Shown here piece by piece: positions 45,008-53,628 of a DNA stretch of 64,000 bases. Both the position numbers and the translations under genes were made by a program. How positions within the stretch are numbered: position 1 is the stretch's first letter; every line of letters begins with the position of its first letter. Under the pieces are notes generated by a model. The model was not told the origin of the DNA. It made no database searches and worked only from the letters and a program-made list of their open reading frames with translations. Location: positions 124,001-188,000 of the forward strand of contig NVWA01000001.1 in NCBI GenBank assembly GCA_002746535.1. The letters run 5' to 3'. This stretch comes from Planctomycetota bacterium (GTDB lineage: Bacteria; Planctomycetota; GCA-2746535).

Positions 45008-45687
45008 GTGACGTTCATGGATGTTTAGATGAATTGTTGTCTTTATTTAATAAATTAAATTATGTTCCTGATAAAGATCGAATAATTTTTTTGGGTGATC
45101 TTGTACATAAAGGACCTAAATCTGCTGAAGTAATTGAATTTGTTTTTAAGAATTCATACGAAACAATAATTGGAAACCATGATTATTATTTTTTAAAAAC
45201 GTTAGAAGGGAAGTCAAAACCTTATGCCGAATATGAAAATATCATTTCTTCTTTGACAATTCCAAAAGAAAAGATTATTAGTTGGATGAATAATTTCCCT
45301 TGTTATATTAAAGAGGATACTTTTTTAGCAGTGCATGCAGGTATAGACCCTGATGGAAAATGTATTGAAGAAAACAATAGTGACGTTTGTATGAATATTC
45401 GCTATTGGGATTCAGCTAATAATAACTTTAGTAGTATTACTGAGCATCAGCTAAAAAAGTCTGATGGATTGATTGCATGGTATGAAGCCAAAAGTGAATA
45501 TTTTGATCAATTTAATCTAATGATCTATGGCCATTCGGCTAAAAAAGAAATTCAGTTTTCTAAAAATCATCGTATCATTGGAATTGATACGGGCTGTTGT
45601 TACGGTGGAATGTTAACGGCCTACATACTAGAAGAAAATAAATTTGTACAAATAGAAAGTCAACAACATAAACAATTTGACTATTGA
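44986..45687 (+). CDS. Calcineurin-like metallophosphatase (PrpA / ApaH-type)
   Basis: A 233-residue cytosolic phosphoesterase of the bacterial Ser/Thr phosphatase / diadenosine tetraphosphatase branch. Metal motifs: GDVHG (Asp9, His11), GDLVHKGP (Asp38), GNHD (Asn64, His65), VHAGIDPDG and YGHSA. The start is TTG 44986, supported by AAGGAA five bases upstream and because GDVHG must lie near the N-terminus. It begins inside the PrsW gene, so it is probably translated from the same message. Substrate undetermined: protein phosphoserine/threonine or dinucleoside polyphosphate. Confidence 0.9.
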   Translation: MGKTIFIGDVHGCLDELLSLFNKLNYVPDKDRIIFLGDLVHKGPKSAEVIEFVFKNSYETIIGNHDYYFLKTLEGKSKPYAEYENIISSLTIPKEKIISWMNNFPCYIKEDTFLAVHAGIDPDGKCIEENNSDVCMNIRYWDSANNNFSSITEHQLKKSDGLIAWYEAKSEYFDQFNLMIYGHSAKKEIQFSKNHRIIGIDTGCCYGGMLTAYILEENKFVQIESQQHKQFDY

Positions 45688-45701
45688 AGGACTCTGATTG
45701 A

Positions 45702-46364
45702 ATGACGTTATATCATATTAAAAAAATCGAAAACGATTTTGAGGTGGATGTAAATAAAAGTTCTGAGGCATGGAAAAATGCTGATGAAATTACTTTGCAA
45801 TATCTTTGGGATAAATTCCCATATAAACCCAATGTTCATGTCAGGTGCTTGTACTCTACTAAATATTTGTACATAAGGTTTGAAGTGGAAGAAGATGCCA
45901 TTGTTTCAACGGCAACTAATATAAATCAACCGGTTCATATTGATAGTTGTGTAGAGTTTTTTTGTGCCCCTGAATTAAGCAAAAAAGGTGAATACTATAA
46001 TTTAGAAATGAATTGTTGTAGAAATGTATATATGGCTTATGGCAAACCTAAAAGATTAGGAGAACGTGAATTTGTATCAGAAGCGCTATTATCAAAAATC
46101 AAATCATCCTCCACGATCAATGGTACGACAAAAGAATTAAAAGATGATGACAAACGATGGGAGATAGAAATCAAAATTCCTTGGGAGATATATTCAAGCA
46201 AATCTAAAAATAGTGTTCCTGCTAAAGGTGATAAATGGATGGGGAATTTTTATAAATGCGGCGATAAATTACCACGACCACATTTTGGATGCTGGAATAA
46301 AATAAAACTGGAGAGTCCTGATTTTCACAGACCAGAATTCTTTGGAGAAATAATATTTGAATAA
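45702..46364 (+). CDS. Carbohydrate-binding family 9-like (CBM9-type) protein
   Basis: 220 residues forming a single CBM9-like beta sandwich. The typical start (SSEAWKNADEITLQYLWD) is followed by VRCLYSTKYLYIRFEVEED, CVEFFCAPE (the D-x-x-VEFFxxP strand), NLEMNCCRNVYMAYGKP, RWEIEIKIPWEIY and WMGNFYKCGDKLPRPHFGCW. The last segment is highly typical of stand-alone CBM9-like proteins in Bacteroidota and Verrucomicrobiota. No signal peptide is seen, so it may be cytosolic, which is usual for this subgroup. Probably binds a sugar or glycoconjugate; ligand unknown. It has a 14-base spacing from the phosphatase. Confidence 0.82.
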   Translation: MTLYHIKKIENDFEVDVNKSSEAWKNADEITLQYLWDKFPYKPNVHVRCLYSTKYLYIRFEVEEDAIVSTATNINQPVHIDSCVEFFCAPELSKKGEYYNLEMNCCRNVYMAYGKPKRLGEREFVSEALLSKIKSSSTINGTTKELKDDDKRWEIEIKIPWEIYSSKSKNSVPAKGDKWMGNFYKCGDKLPRPHFGCWNKIKLESPDFHRPEFFGEIIFE

Positions 46365-46399
46365 TGATTCAAATTTAAAATATTTATAAGGAACGATGT

Positions 46400-47422
46400 A
46401 TGATTGAAGATGCCATAAAAAAAATTGAAGCAAATAGCAATCTAGATCAACAAGAAGCCTTTGATACTTTAGAGTCTATCTTTGAAGGTAATATACCAGA
46501 AGAGTATATAATAAATCTTCTTGATGCCCTTCAAAATAAGGGTGAGTCGATTTCAGAAATAACAGGATTTTCTAATTCTCTCCGATCTAGATGTATATCC
46601 ATTAGTGGTGCTTCAGATGCTGTAGATACTTGTGGGACAGGCGGAAGTAATTTGGATCGGTTTAATATTGGAACTACAGTTGCTTTTATTTTAGCTTCAG
46701 GTGGATACCCAGTTGCAAAACATGGAAATAGGGGCTCAAAAAGACCTAACGGCTCTTTTGACCTTTTAGAAAAGCTTGATGTCTTTTTTGAAACCACACC
46801 AGAACAAGAGGAAAAATTATTTGATAAGCTTGGTCTAGTATTTTTATTTGCTAGAACTCATCATCCCGGAATGAAATATGTTGGACCTGCTCGTGCTAAA
46901 TTGGGTAAAAGGTCCATCTTTAATATCATAGGACCATTATGCAATCCGGCAAATGTTCAATATCAAATGGTTGGCGTAAGTGATGAGTCAATTGGAGAAA
47001 AACTTATCAATGTTTTAAAAAACCTTGGTAGAAAAAGAGCTATCGTAGTTTACGGTGAACCAGGAATTGATGAGTTTTCTGTAGCGGGGGTTTCTAATTA
47101 TTGGTTACTTGAAGAGGATGGTACCATTTCAAAGCATGTCTTTGATCCTGCAATTGCAGGACTTCATCATCATGATTATGAAAATGTCCCGGGTGGTGAT
47201 GCCGATGAAAATAAAATCTTATTTGAGAAAATATTAAATCATGAATCCTGTGATGGATTGTTAGATATGGCAGCCTTGAATGCTGGTGCAGCCATTTATA
47301 TTTCCGGTAAAGCATTATCTATAGTTGATGGATTTAATACAGCACATGTCTTAATAGATTCTGGCAAGACAAAAGAGTTTTTTGAAGAGTACAAAACATT
47401 AAGTAATCAATATAAAACATAG
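46400..47422 (+). CDS. trpD: Anthranilate phosphoribosyltransferase
   Basis: A 340-residue enzyme of the TrpD fold, which transfers phosphoribose from PRPP to anthranilate. VDTCGTGGSNLDRFNIGTT (PRPP pyrophosphate loop at 77-95), AKHGNRGSKRPNGSFDLLEKL, HHPGMKYVGPARAKLGKRSIFNIIGPLCNPA, VVYGEPGIDEFS and the C-terminal NAGAAIYI are in order. Two loops differ from the textbook form: GTGGS where GTGGD is common, and NRGSKRPNGSFD in place of NRSVSSKSGSAD. It may therefore be a divergent clade or a paralogue with another aromatic acceptor. Good ribosome site (AAGGA). Separate from trpC. Confidence 0.85.
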   Translation: MIEDAIKKIEANSNLDQQEAFDTLESIFEGNIPEEYIINLLDALQNKGESISEITGFSNSLRSRCISISGASDAVDTCGTGGSNLDRFNIGTTVAFILASGGYPVAKHGNRGSKRPNGSFDLLEKLDVFFETTPEQEEKLFDKLGLVFLFARTHHPGMKYVGPARAKLGKRSIFNIIGPLCNPANVQYQMVGVSDESIGEKLINVLKNLGRKRAIVVYGEPGIDEFSVAGVSNYWLLEEDGTISKHVFDPAIAGLHHHDYENVPGGDADENKILFEKILNHESCDGLLDMAALNAGAAIYISGKALSIVDGFNTAHVLIDSGKTKEFFEEYKTLSNQYKT

Positions 47423-47432
47423 GAGTATATCA

Positions 47433-48518
47433 ATGCGGTCGAATCTGAAAATTATTGTTTTATCGCTTCTATTCATAGCCTTTTATCAATTTCTGTGGTC
47501 TGTAGATTGTGAAATTTGTAAAAATAAAATTAAGGCCGGTGTCTCTTTTTATAGAGTTAAGTCAAAAACATATTGTTCAAAAAAATGTTTACGAAAAACA
47601 TTGCCTAAATGTTCAGTATGTAAAAAGCATAGTGACAAAATTTATCGTAAAGAAGGAAAAGAATATTGTAAACCTTGCATCATTGCAGCAGCACCAAAAT
47701 GTAGTATTTGTAAAGTGACTACTTTTGGAAAATCATTTCTTAAAAAAGAAAACACCATTTATTGCACTGAAAAATGTTATTTAACAACAATTGCTGAATG
47801 TGTACTTTGTAAGAAAAAAGAATTAGGAATGTCAAAAATTGAAAACACGCATTATTGTTCAAAATGCATCAAATTACCACAATGTAATAGTTGTAGTTTG
47901 ATTAGTAATGAACAAATGCAATTAGATGGTCGCCAAATTTGTACAAGCTGTTTGACCTACGGAATCCAAAGCCAAAATGACGCCTATAAAATTTATATTG
48001 AAGTGAAAGAATTACTTAAATCAAAGTTTAATATTGAAACAACCGTTGGCCTACCAATGAAAATAGTCGACATGGATGAAATGAAAAGAATTAAAGAAGA
48101 TAATAATAGTCAAGAGCGTGGGCTTTATCATGTTAGTAGGTTAATTAGACATAAAGTAATTAAGCAAGGTGATGTCATAATTAAGAGAGAAAAGATTGAG
48201 ACTAAAGCAACAAGAAATATTTATATATTGACTTATTTGCCAAAAAGAGATTTTATTAAAGTAGCTGCCCATGAATTAATGCACGATTGGGTTGCCTTGA
48301 ATTATCCAAAATTAAAAGAAGAAAAAATCTGCGAAGGGCTTTCAGAATATTTATCTAGCCTAGTTAATATACATTACGGTAATGATAAATTAAACCTTAG
48401 AATGGAAAAAAATAAAAATCCAATTTATGGAGGCGGTTATCGCTTTATTAAATTAAAAGATAAGGGTGGGGGAATTGTTGATATTAAAAATTGGTTACAA
48501 AAAACTTATAATCAATAA
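47433..48518 (+). CDS. Exported DA1-like metallopeptidase with LIM-type zinc fingers
   Basis: 361 residues. Signal peptide at 1-23. Residues about 25-175 hold five consecutive cysteine units of the CxxC...CxxC/CxxxC type (CEIC/CSKKC, CSVC/CKPC, CSIC/CTEKC, CVLC/CSKC, CNSC/CTSC), like LIM half-fingers. The C-terminal half is a zinc peptidase: AAHELMHDW gives His280, Glu281 and His284, and ICEGLSEYLS supplies Glu301 as third ligand. This order of LIM-like fingers then HExxH with GLSEYL is the plan of plant DA1 ubiquitin-dependent peptidases and their bacterial relatives. The signal peptide places it in the periplasm. Substrate unknown. It lies 10 bases after trpD. Confidence 0.8.
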   Translation: MRSNLKIIVLSLLFIAFYQFLWSVDCEICKNKIKAGVSFYRVKSKTYCSKKCLRKTLPKCSVCKKHSDKIYRKEGKEYCKPCIIAAAPKCSICKVTTFGKSFLKKENTIYCTEKCYLTTIAECVLCKKKELGMSKIENTHYCSKCIKLPQCNSCSLISNEQMQLDGRQICTSCLTYGIQSQNDAYKIYIEVKELLKSKFNIETTVGLPMKIVDMDEMKRIKEDNNSQERGLYHVSRLIRHKVIKQGDVIIKREKIETKATRNIYILTYLPKRDFIKVAAHELMHDWVALNYPKLKEEKICEGLSEYLSSLVNIHYGNDKLNLRMEKNKNPIYGGGYRFIKLKDKGGGIVDIKNWLQKTYNQ

Positions 48519-48540
48519 AGAATAGCGGTTCTGTTTTTTT
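48519..48540 (+). terminator. Weak Rho-independent-like terminator
   Basis: Short stem AGAA/TTCT (48519-48522, 48529-48532) followed by seven T (48534-48540), just after the stop of the DA1-like gene and before a convergent gene. The four-base stem makes this tentative. Confidence 0.3.
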
Positions 48541-48543
48541 CAT

Positions 48544-48900
48544 TTATTGTTGGATAGTCTCTAAAGCTAAGTCAAGCTCTTTTGGCTCAATAGGTTTATC
48601 AATCATTCGAATATTAGCATTAAATTTTATTAAAATATCTGAGAACTGTTTTGTGAAAAATCCAGAGATGACAATAATTAATTGATTCGAATTTATTTTT
48701 AGGACCTTTTCAATTAATTCATCACCTCTTAGGTTTGGCATTAAAAAGTCTGTTATGATTAAATTAAAATGTTGATTTTGCTCATAATGATTAAACGCTT
48801 TTTGTGAATCATTAAAAAGGGTCACCTCATGATTTTCTTTTAAATAGGAACCCAATGCATCTGTAATGATAAATTCGTCGTCTATTATCAATATTTTCAT
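48544..48900 (-). CDS. Single-domain response regulator
   Basis: A 118-residue stand-alone receiver with no output domain. The acidic pocket is IDDE (Asp7, Asp8), the phospho-acceptor is Asp51 (LIITDFLMPNLRG), the switch residue is Ser in IIVISG and the lysine is in MIDKPIEP. ATG 48900 has GGGGA five bases upstream and is preferred over an in-frame ATG at 48927. It resembles the receiver at 49.15 kb (both share FNDS..AF.. and the DxxMPxLxGD pattern), so the two probably arose by duplication. Partner kinase is not identified. Confidence 0.88.
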   Translation of the reverse strand: MKILIIDDEFIITDALGSYLKENHEVTLFNDSQKAFNHYEQNQHFNLIITDFLMPNLRGDELIEKVLKINSNQLIIVISGFFTKQFSDILIKFNANIRMIDKPIEPKELDLALETIQQ

Positions 48901-49149
48901 AAATCCCCAAATGTCGTGGGTTGCCAAAACTAACTTCAGAATATAAGTCTACACCCAATTGATTGTTTAGCCAAAAAAATAAAGTAGTTTCAATTAAATA
49001 AATAGAAATTAATTCTCTTTGCAAATAAAATATTATATTTCACGATTTGGTAGATTTTGTCATAAATAAAAATGATACTGTAATTGAACAAAGTGATTTT
49101 ATCGCGTTAATTTAAATTAGAATATTATGCAACAATCACATAATATAAT

Positions 49150-49524
49150 ATGTCAGAATGTAAATATATGGAAGAAATTTTAGTGATCGATGATAACGAA
49201 GGAATTACTGAAACGATACATCACATATTTAAGGAAGTATTTGCTGAAAAATATACAGTGACCACTTTTAATGATTCAGAATTGGCTTTTGAATATTATA
49301 AAAATAATGGGCCATTCGATAAAATAATATTGGATTTAGACATGCCAAAATTAAGTGGAGATACGATGATACCTATGATTAGGGATCTGCATCAAAATCA
49401 AAAGATTTTAATTATAACCGGTAAAGATGATTTAAGTTTAGAACAATCTCTTTATGAGTCTTATCCTGAATACAAAATTTTAAAAAAACCATTTAGTCTA
49501 GAAGATTTTACTCAAGAGTTTTAA
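49150..49524 (+). CDS. Single-domain response regulator
   Basis: A 124-residue receiver-only protein: ILVIDDNEGI (Asp14, Asp15), phospho-acceptor Asp62 (IILDLDMPKLSGD), Thr in ILIITGK, Lys in ILKKPFS. The start could be ATG 49150 or ATG 49168, neither with a clear ribosome site. It lies 23 bases before the receiver-kinase fusion, with which it is probably co-expressed, and may accept phosphate from it. Confidence 0.87.
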   Translation: MSECKYMEEILVIDDNEGITETIHHIFKEVFAEKYTVTTFNDSELAFEYYKNNGPFDKIILDLDMPKLSGDTMIPMIRDLHQNQKILIITGKDDLSLEQSLYESYPEYKILKKPFSLEDFTQEF

Positions 49525-49547
49525 TTTAATTTGGAAGAAAATTGATT

Positions 49548-50681
49548 ATGGATAAATACAAAATTCTTATTGCTGAAGATACCGCAAATATAAGAAAAAT
49601 CATCACGCGATTATTGAGTAGTACTCCTTATGAAATTATAGAAGCTGTTAATGGAGCTGAAGCATTAGAAAAGATTTATAGTGAAATGCCTTCTTTAATC
49701 TTGCTTGATATTATGATGCCAATGAAAAATGGTATTGAAGTTTGTATTGAAATTAAAAAAAATGAAAAGACGAAACATATTCCTGTCATTTTTATAACGG
49801 CAAAAAGTGAACCGGCAGATATAGTGAAAGGCTTTAAAGCAGGTGGAATTGATTATATTTCAAAACCATTTTCAAAGATTGAATTATTAGCTAGAATAAA
49901 TTCTCAAATGGATAAATTAATAGCTGAAAATGAAAAAGAGAAAATACTTAAAGAATATTATGTTTCAATTCATAAAAAAATATTAGGTGAAATCTCTATG
50001 GGTATTTCGCATAATTTTAATAATCACCTTACCAGTGTATTATTAAATTTTGGATTGCTTCAAAACTCATTAGTAAATCAGGAAGATAAAGACCGTACAA
50101 AACAAATTGAATCTTGGTTAGTAGATATTTCTGGAATGATAAAACAATTCCGTTATTTTACGGATAGTTGTGAAAGAAATTATTATCCTATTAATGTGGA
50201 AGAATATATTTCAGAAAAGATAAACTTTTTAGTAAAGACAAACTTTGCTGATTTAAAGATCGATTTAATCAATGAAACAAATAGTGATATCGTTTTAAAT
50301 TTGCACGAAAGCTCGTTTACACAAAGTATCTATCAGCTATTAATGAATGCGAATGAGTTTCATTCTAAAGATAATAAAAATGTAAAAATTGTTTTGTCTT
50401 ATTCTAAACTGCCTGAGAACGTCATAAAAAGAGAAATTATAGGGGATCAAAAGGAATACCTTAAAATTGCATTTATTGATGATGGCGATAAATTTAATGA
50501 AGAATATTTTGATGCATATGAGGTCTTCACGCCTTATTATTCTACTAAAAAGACGGTTGGTGTTGGTATGGGTTTAAGCATTGTCAAAAATTTTGCTGAA
50601 TCTCATCATGGGTTTACAAATGCATTTAATAATATTGATGAGGATGGATCAACAGTAGAACTTTATATTCCGTTAACTTAG
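49548..50681 (+). CDS. Receiver-histidine kinase fusion protein
   Basis: 377 residues from ATG 49548 (TTG 49542 is also in frame; ATG chosen). The N-terminal receiver is residues 1-122 with Asp54 (LILLDIMMPMKNG) and Lys in ISKPFSK. A helical region has a phospho-acceptor candidate His155 in ISMGISHNFNNHLTSVL, an H-box of the HisKA-2-like kind. An HATPase_c domain follows: N-box LLMNANEF, then IDDGDKF and G-box VGVGMGLSIVKNFAESHHG. There is no membrane span, so the input is cytosolic and probably phosphorylation of the receiver. The architecture (REC-HK) is typical of phosphorelay intermediates. Confidence 0.9.
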   Translation: MDKYKILIAEDTANIRKIITRLLSSTPYEIIEAVNGAEALEKIYSEMPSLILLDIMMPMKNGIEVCIEIKKNEKTKHIPVIFITAKSEPADIVKGFKAGGIDYISKPFSKIELLARINSQMDKLIAENEKEKILKEYYVSIHKKILGEISMGISHNFNNHLTSVLLNFGLLQNSLVNQEDKDRTKQIESWLVDISGMIKQFRYFTDSCERNYYPINVEEYISEKINFLVKTNFADLKIDLINETNSDIVLNLHESSFTQSIYQLLMNANEFHSKDNKNVKIVLSYSKLPENVIKREIIGDQKEYLKIAFIDDGDKFNEEYFDAYEVFTPYYSTKKTVGVGMGLSIVKNFAESHHGFTNAFNNIDEDGSTVELYIPLT

Positions 50682-50708
50682 ATAATTATTCCATCCTCTT
50701 AAATTAAA

Positions 50709-51752
50709 TTAAACCTTAATGGTTTTATTTTGTTTATCCGAAACAAAACATGCATCAATTGCTTTTTGAACTACAGCTGCAGTCTGAAAATTTGGTTGAT
50801 CATTTTTGCCCGTTTTAATACTATTGATAAATCGTTGGTAGTTGGAGGGCGTCTTTTTACATTTTATGGTTTTCCAATTGCCAGGATTGATGTCTTTCCC
50901 CAAGCAAACCTGTATAGTGTTATATGAATTTGCTAAATCTACTTTAATGGCACCCTTATCTCCATATAAAACGACTGAAACATCATTGATATGCCCTGTT
51001 GCAAATCTAGTGGCCGTAATTGTACCCACGGCTCCATTTTGTAGCTCCGCTGATATGATACATGAATCATTGGCATCAAGTTTGTATTTTTTAATTTTAT
51101 TGTTTTTTGCTTTGTCGAAAGTTTTTAATTGGCAGTGTAGACTCTTGATGTTTCCAGCTGGGAAGGTTAAAAAATCTATTATATGTACACCAACATCTCC
51201 TAGAACACCATTACTACCATGATCTTTTGATAATCGCCATAACCAGGTATCTGCAGTTCTCCAATCTCCCCATTGATTTGATACTAACCAAGATTGTAAA
51301 TAGGAAGCGTTAAAATGTTTTAGTTTGCCGATAGTTCCATTTTGAAAAAGTTCTTGAGCTTTATGTATGGCGAAAGAATCTCGGTAGCTCAAATTTACCA
51401 TGTTGATTACTTTTTTCTGTTTGGCAACGTCTACCATTTTTTTGGCATCTTTATAATTTAGCGCAAGTGGTTTTTCACATAGAATATGTATCCCTTTTTT
51501 CATGACAGCTATAGACGTTTCTTTATGATATTGATCTGGGGTTGCATTACTAACGCCATCAATTTCTTCTTTGCTTAGCATTTCATTGATATCAGTGTAT
51601 ATCCCTTTAATTCCAAACTTTTTACAAAAGTTTTTAACATTTTCAGGGTTAACATCACAGCCGGCGACAAGTTTAACTCCTTTTAATTTTTGATAATTCC
51701 GTGCATGCATATGAGCCATGCCACCAGTGCCAACAATCGCTATTTTTATCAT
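50709..51752 (-). CDS. Gfo/Idh/MocA-family oxidoreductase
   Basis: A 347-residue NAD(P)-dependent sugar or inositol dehydrogenase-type enzyme. ATG 51752 places the Rossmann motif IAIVGTGGMAHMHARNY at the N-terminus and has AAAGG seven bases upstream; the in-frame ATG at 51806 is rejected. ILCEKPLALN carries the conserved EKP lysine. The substrate-side residues GDVGVHIIDFLTF include the usual D-x-G-x-H-x-D/L pattern. About 90 bases separate it from the upstream thuA-like gene, and this pairing is common in PVC genomes. Substrate not inferable. Confidence 0.9.
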   Translation of the reverse strand: MIKIAIVGTGGMAHMHARNYQKLKGVKLVAGCDVNPENVKNFCKKFGIKGIYTDINEMLSKEEIDGVSNATPDQYHKETSIAVMKKGIHILCEKPLALNYKDAKKMVDVAKQKKVINMVNLSYRDSFAIHKAQELFQNGTIGKLKHFNASYLQSWLVSNQWGDWRTADTWLWRLSKDHGSNGVLGDVGVHIIDFLTFPAGNIKSLHCQLKTFDKAKNNKIKKYKLDANDSCIISAELQNGAVGTITATRFATGHINDVSVVLYGDKGAIKVDLANSYNTIQVCLGKDINPGNWKTIKCKKTPSNYQRFINSIKTGKNDQPNFQTAAVVQKAIDACFVSDKQNKTIKV

Positions 51753-51839
51753 TTTAAACCTTTCATATTCAAGTAGAGTACTATATTTAGAAGAAACCTT
51801 TCTCATAAACCATTGAGAAAGGTTTGTTTAATAATTGTT

Positions 51840-52613
51840 TTAGGAAACTTGCGAAACACCTGCTTTGCCGAAATCGATATTTTTGTCAGATAGTTTTTCA
51901 AGAGGGGCAGAGTTCGGGCAGTTATCAATAAATCTATTTGATTGTGCTGCCCATCGGGTTGCATTTGTAATGACTTTTTGAATTTCTGGATTGTAAAAAA
52001 TTGGATAGGTTTCGTGCCCTGGTCTAAAATAAAATATTTTCCCATGGCCTCTTTCATAAACACACCCACTTCTGAAAACTTCGCCACCTTCAAACCATGA
52101 TATAAAAATTAGTTTATCAGGAGTTGGAATATCAAATCGTTCGCCATACATTTCAGCATTTGGCAATTCAATATATTCACCAATGCCTTGTGTGATTGGA
52201 TGATTTGGTTCTATGTTCCACAAGCGTTCTTTTTCAGCTTCTTCGCGCCATTTTAGTGAGCAATTTGTGCCCATCAGTTTTTGGAAAATTTTTGAAAAGT
52301 GTCCAGAATGTAATACGATTAATCCCATACCTTCCAATACTCTTTTATGAACTTTTTCGACTATTTCATCACTTACTTTTTTATGAGCCATGTGGCCCCA
52401 CCAGAGCATCACATCAGTGTTTTCAAGTACTTCGTCCGATAACCCGTGATTTTCTTCGGCTAGCGTGGCCGTTCTAATTTCTAAGTCTTCATTAGTGCTT
52501 AGAAATTCTTTGATGGTATTGTGCATTCCATTTGGATATAATTTTTTAACAGCTTCATTTTTCAATTCATGAACATATTCATTCCAAACAGTAACATTGA
52601 TCTTTTTTGACAT
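51840..52613 (-). CDS. ThuA-domain protein (trehalose-utilisation type)
   Basis: A 257-residue cytosolic protein with the ThuA glutamine-amidotransferase-like fold: VTVWNEYVHE at the start, TDVMLWWGHMAHKKVS, GMGLIVLHSGHFSKIFQ, LIFISWFEGGEVFRSGC and GKIFYFRPGHETYPIFYNPEI. ThuA proteins are linked to sugar catabolism (trehalose/maltitol) but no reaction is firmly established; no catalytic Cys triad is expected. It is first of a two-gene operon with the Gfo/Idh/MocA oxidoreductase, opposite a divergent AraC regulator 136 bases away. Confidence 0.88.
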   Translation of the reverse strand: MSKKINVTVWNEYVHELKNEAVKKLYPNGMHNTIKEFLSTNEDLEIRTATLAEENHGLSDEVLENTDVMLWWGHMAHKKVSDEIVEKVHKRVLEGMGLIVLHSGHFSKIFQKLMGTNCSLKWREEAEKERLWNIEPNHPITQGIGEYIELPNAEMYGERFDIPTPDKLIFISWFEGGEVFRSGCVYERGHGKIFYFRPGHETYPIFYNPEIQKVITNATRWAAQSNRFIDNCPNSAPLEKLSDKNIDFGKAGVSQVS

Positions 52614-52635
52614 TTCGATTCCTTTTTAAAAAACC

Positions 52636-52658
52636 TGAATAATATTAATAATTATTCA
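52636..52658. promoter_or_regulatory. Inverted repeat between thuA-like and araC-like genes, possible operator
   Basis: TGAATAAT (52636-52643) and ATTATTCA (52651-52658) are perfect inverted arms around a seven-base spacer. It lies 23 bases upstream of the ThuA start and about 90 bases upstream of the AraC-type start, a good place for an operator controlling both. The high A+T content lowers its weight. Confidence 0.33.
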
Positions 52659-52749
52659 TATTTTAAATTGTCATGACTGGATTCAATAGGCTTTTGGAGT
52701 AAAATTCTCGTAAAAATAGTAATATTCTTAGATTCTAAATGGCTTTTAT

Positions 52750-53628
52750 ATGACCTTTCAATTATTCTTAAAAAGAGAATTAAGCCGATTTTATCAAGGC
52801 GCTACAAATGGCGAATTACCTCTTAAGATACCATTACTTAATGGTATACGTCAAGATTATAAAGAAATGCATTGGCACTTATTTCCTGAAGTCTTTTTTC
52901 AATTGGAAGGCAGTTCTTTATTTAGGTTTCCATCACAAAATATTGAATTAAATGCTGGTGAGATTTGCATTTTACCTAGGGGAATTCCTCATAGAGAAAT
53001 GGCTCAAGATAGTAAAAGTAAAAATTTGGTGATTATGACTGCCGAGAACACAACGAGTATTCATTTGGGCTCAGCGCTTAAAGGCGAGATGTCAGTAATT
53101 AAGGAAATGATTCCTTTCAACGATCTCAAATCAGAGAGAATTTCAGAATTACTTGATGATATTGTCTATACCTATACTGCTGAACATCCTTATAAGGAAG
53201 ATATGATTTGTGCTACTTTAGTGTTACACATTGCACACTTATTAACATTAATAGAAAACTATAAAAATATTGGTCATAGTGCGAATCATAAAGTTTATCA
53301 GTGTAAAAGGATTATTCTTACTCATTTGCATTCAAGTGAATTAAATGTCCCTCAGATAGCTAGTTTTATTGATTGTTCTTCAGATTATTTGTCGTCGCTT
53401 TTTAAACAAGAAACTGGTATTGGATTAATTTCTTACTTGCAGCAGCAACGGATAAACTTAGCGTGTGATTTATTAGCTAATAATCCATTAGATGTCAATC
53501 AAGTATCACGACAAGTTGGATTTTCAGAAAGTGGCTATTTCATTAAAGTATTCAAAAATTTGATTGGGAAAACGCCTAAGGCATATCAAAAAATTAATAG
53601 AAGTGCTTTGAACTCAACAGATACATAA
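52750..53628 (+). CDS. AraC-family transcriptional regulator
   Basis: 292 residues. The N-terminal cupin (about 20-110) contains WHLFPEVFFQLEGSS and LNAGEICILPRGIPHRE, a ligand-sensing fold. The C-terminal double helix-turn-helix (about 190-290) reads PQIASFIDCSSDYLSSLFKQ, then VNQVSRQVGFSESGYFIKVF and KTPKAYQK, the AraC/XylS signature. Divergent from the ThuA-Gfo/Idh/MocA pair, so it most likely controls that operon in response to a sugar. The ligand is unknown. Confidence 0.92.
   Translation: MTFQLFLKRELSRFYQGATNGELPLKIPLLNGIRQDYKEMHWHLFPEVFFQLEGSSLFRFPSQNIELNAGEICILPRGIPHREMAQDSKSKNLVIMTAENTTSIHLGSALKGEMSVIKEMIPFNDLKSERISELLDDIVYTYTAEHPYKEDMICATLVLHIAHLLTLIENYKNIGHSANHKVYQCKRIILTHLHSSELNVPQIASFIDCSSDYLSSLFKQETGIGLISYLQQQRINLACDLLANNPLDVNQVSRQVGFSESGYFIKVFKNLIGKTPKAYQKINRSALNSTDT

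Noticed and set aside
47094..47315. His-rich short open frame antisense to trpD
   Set aside because: Composition arises from the antisense of Asp/Glu/Met codons; overlaps a conserved enzyme domain completely.
50730..51222. Open frames on the plus strand opposite the Gfo/Idh/MocA gene
   Set aside because: They are antisense to a well-recognised enzyme, have no family match and no ribosome site.
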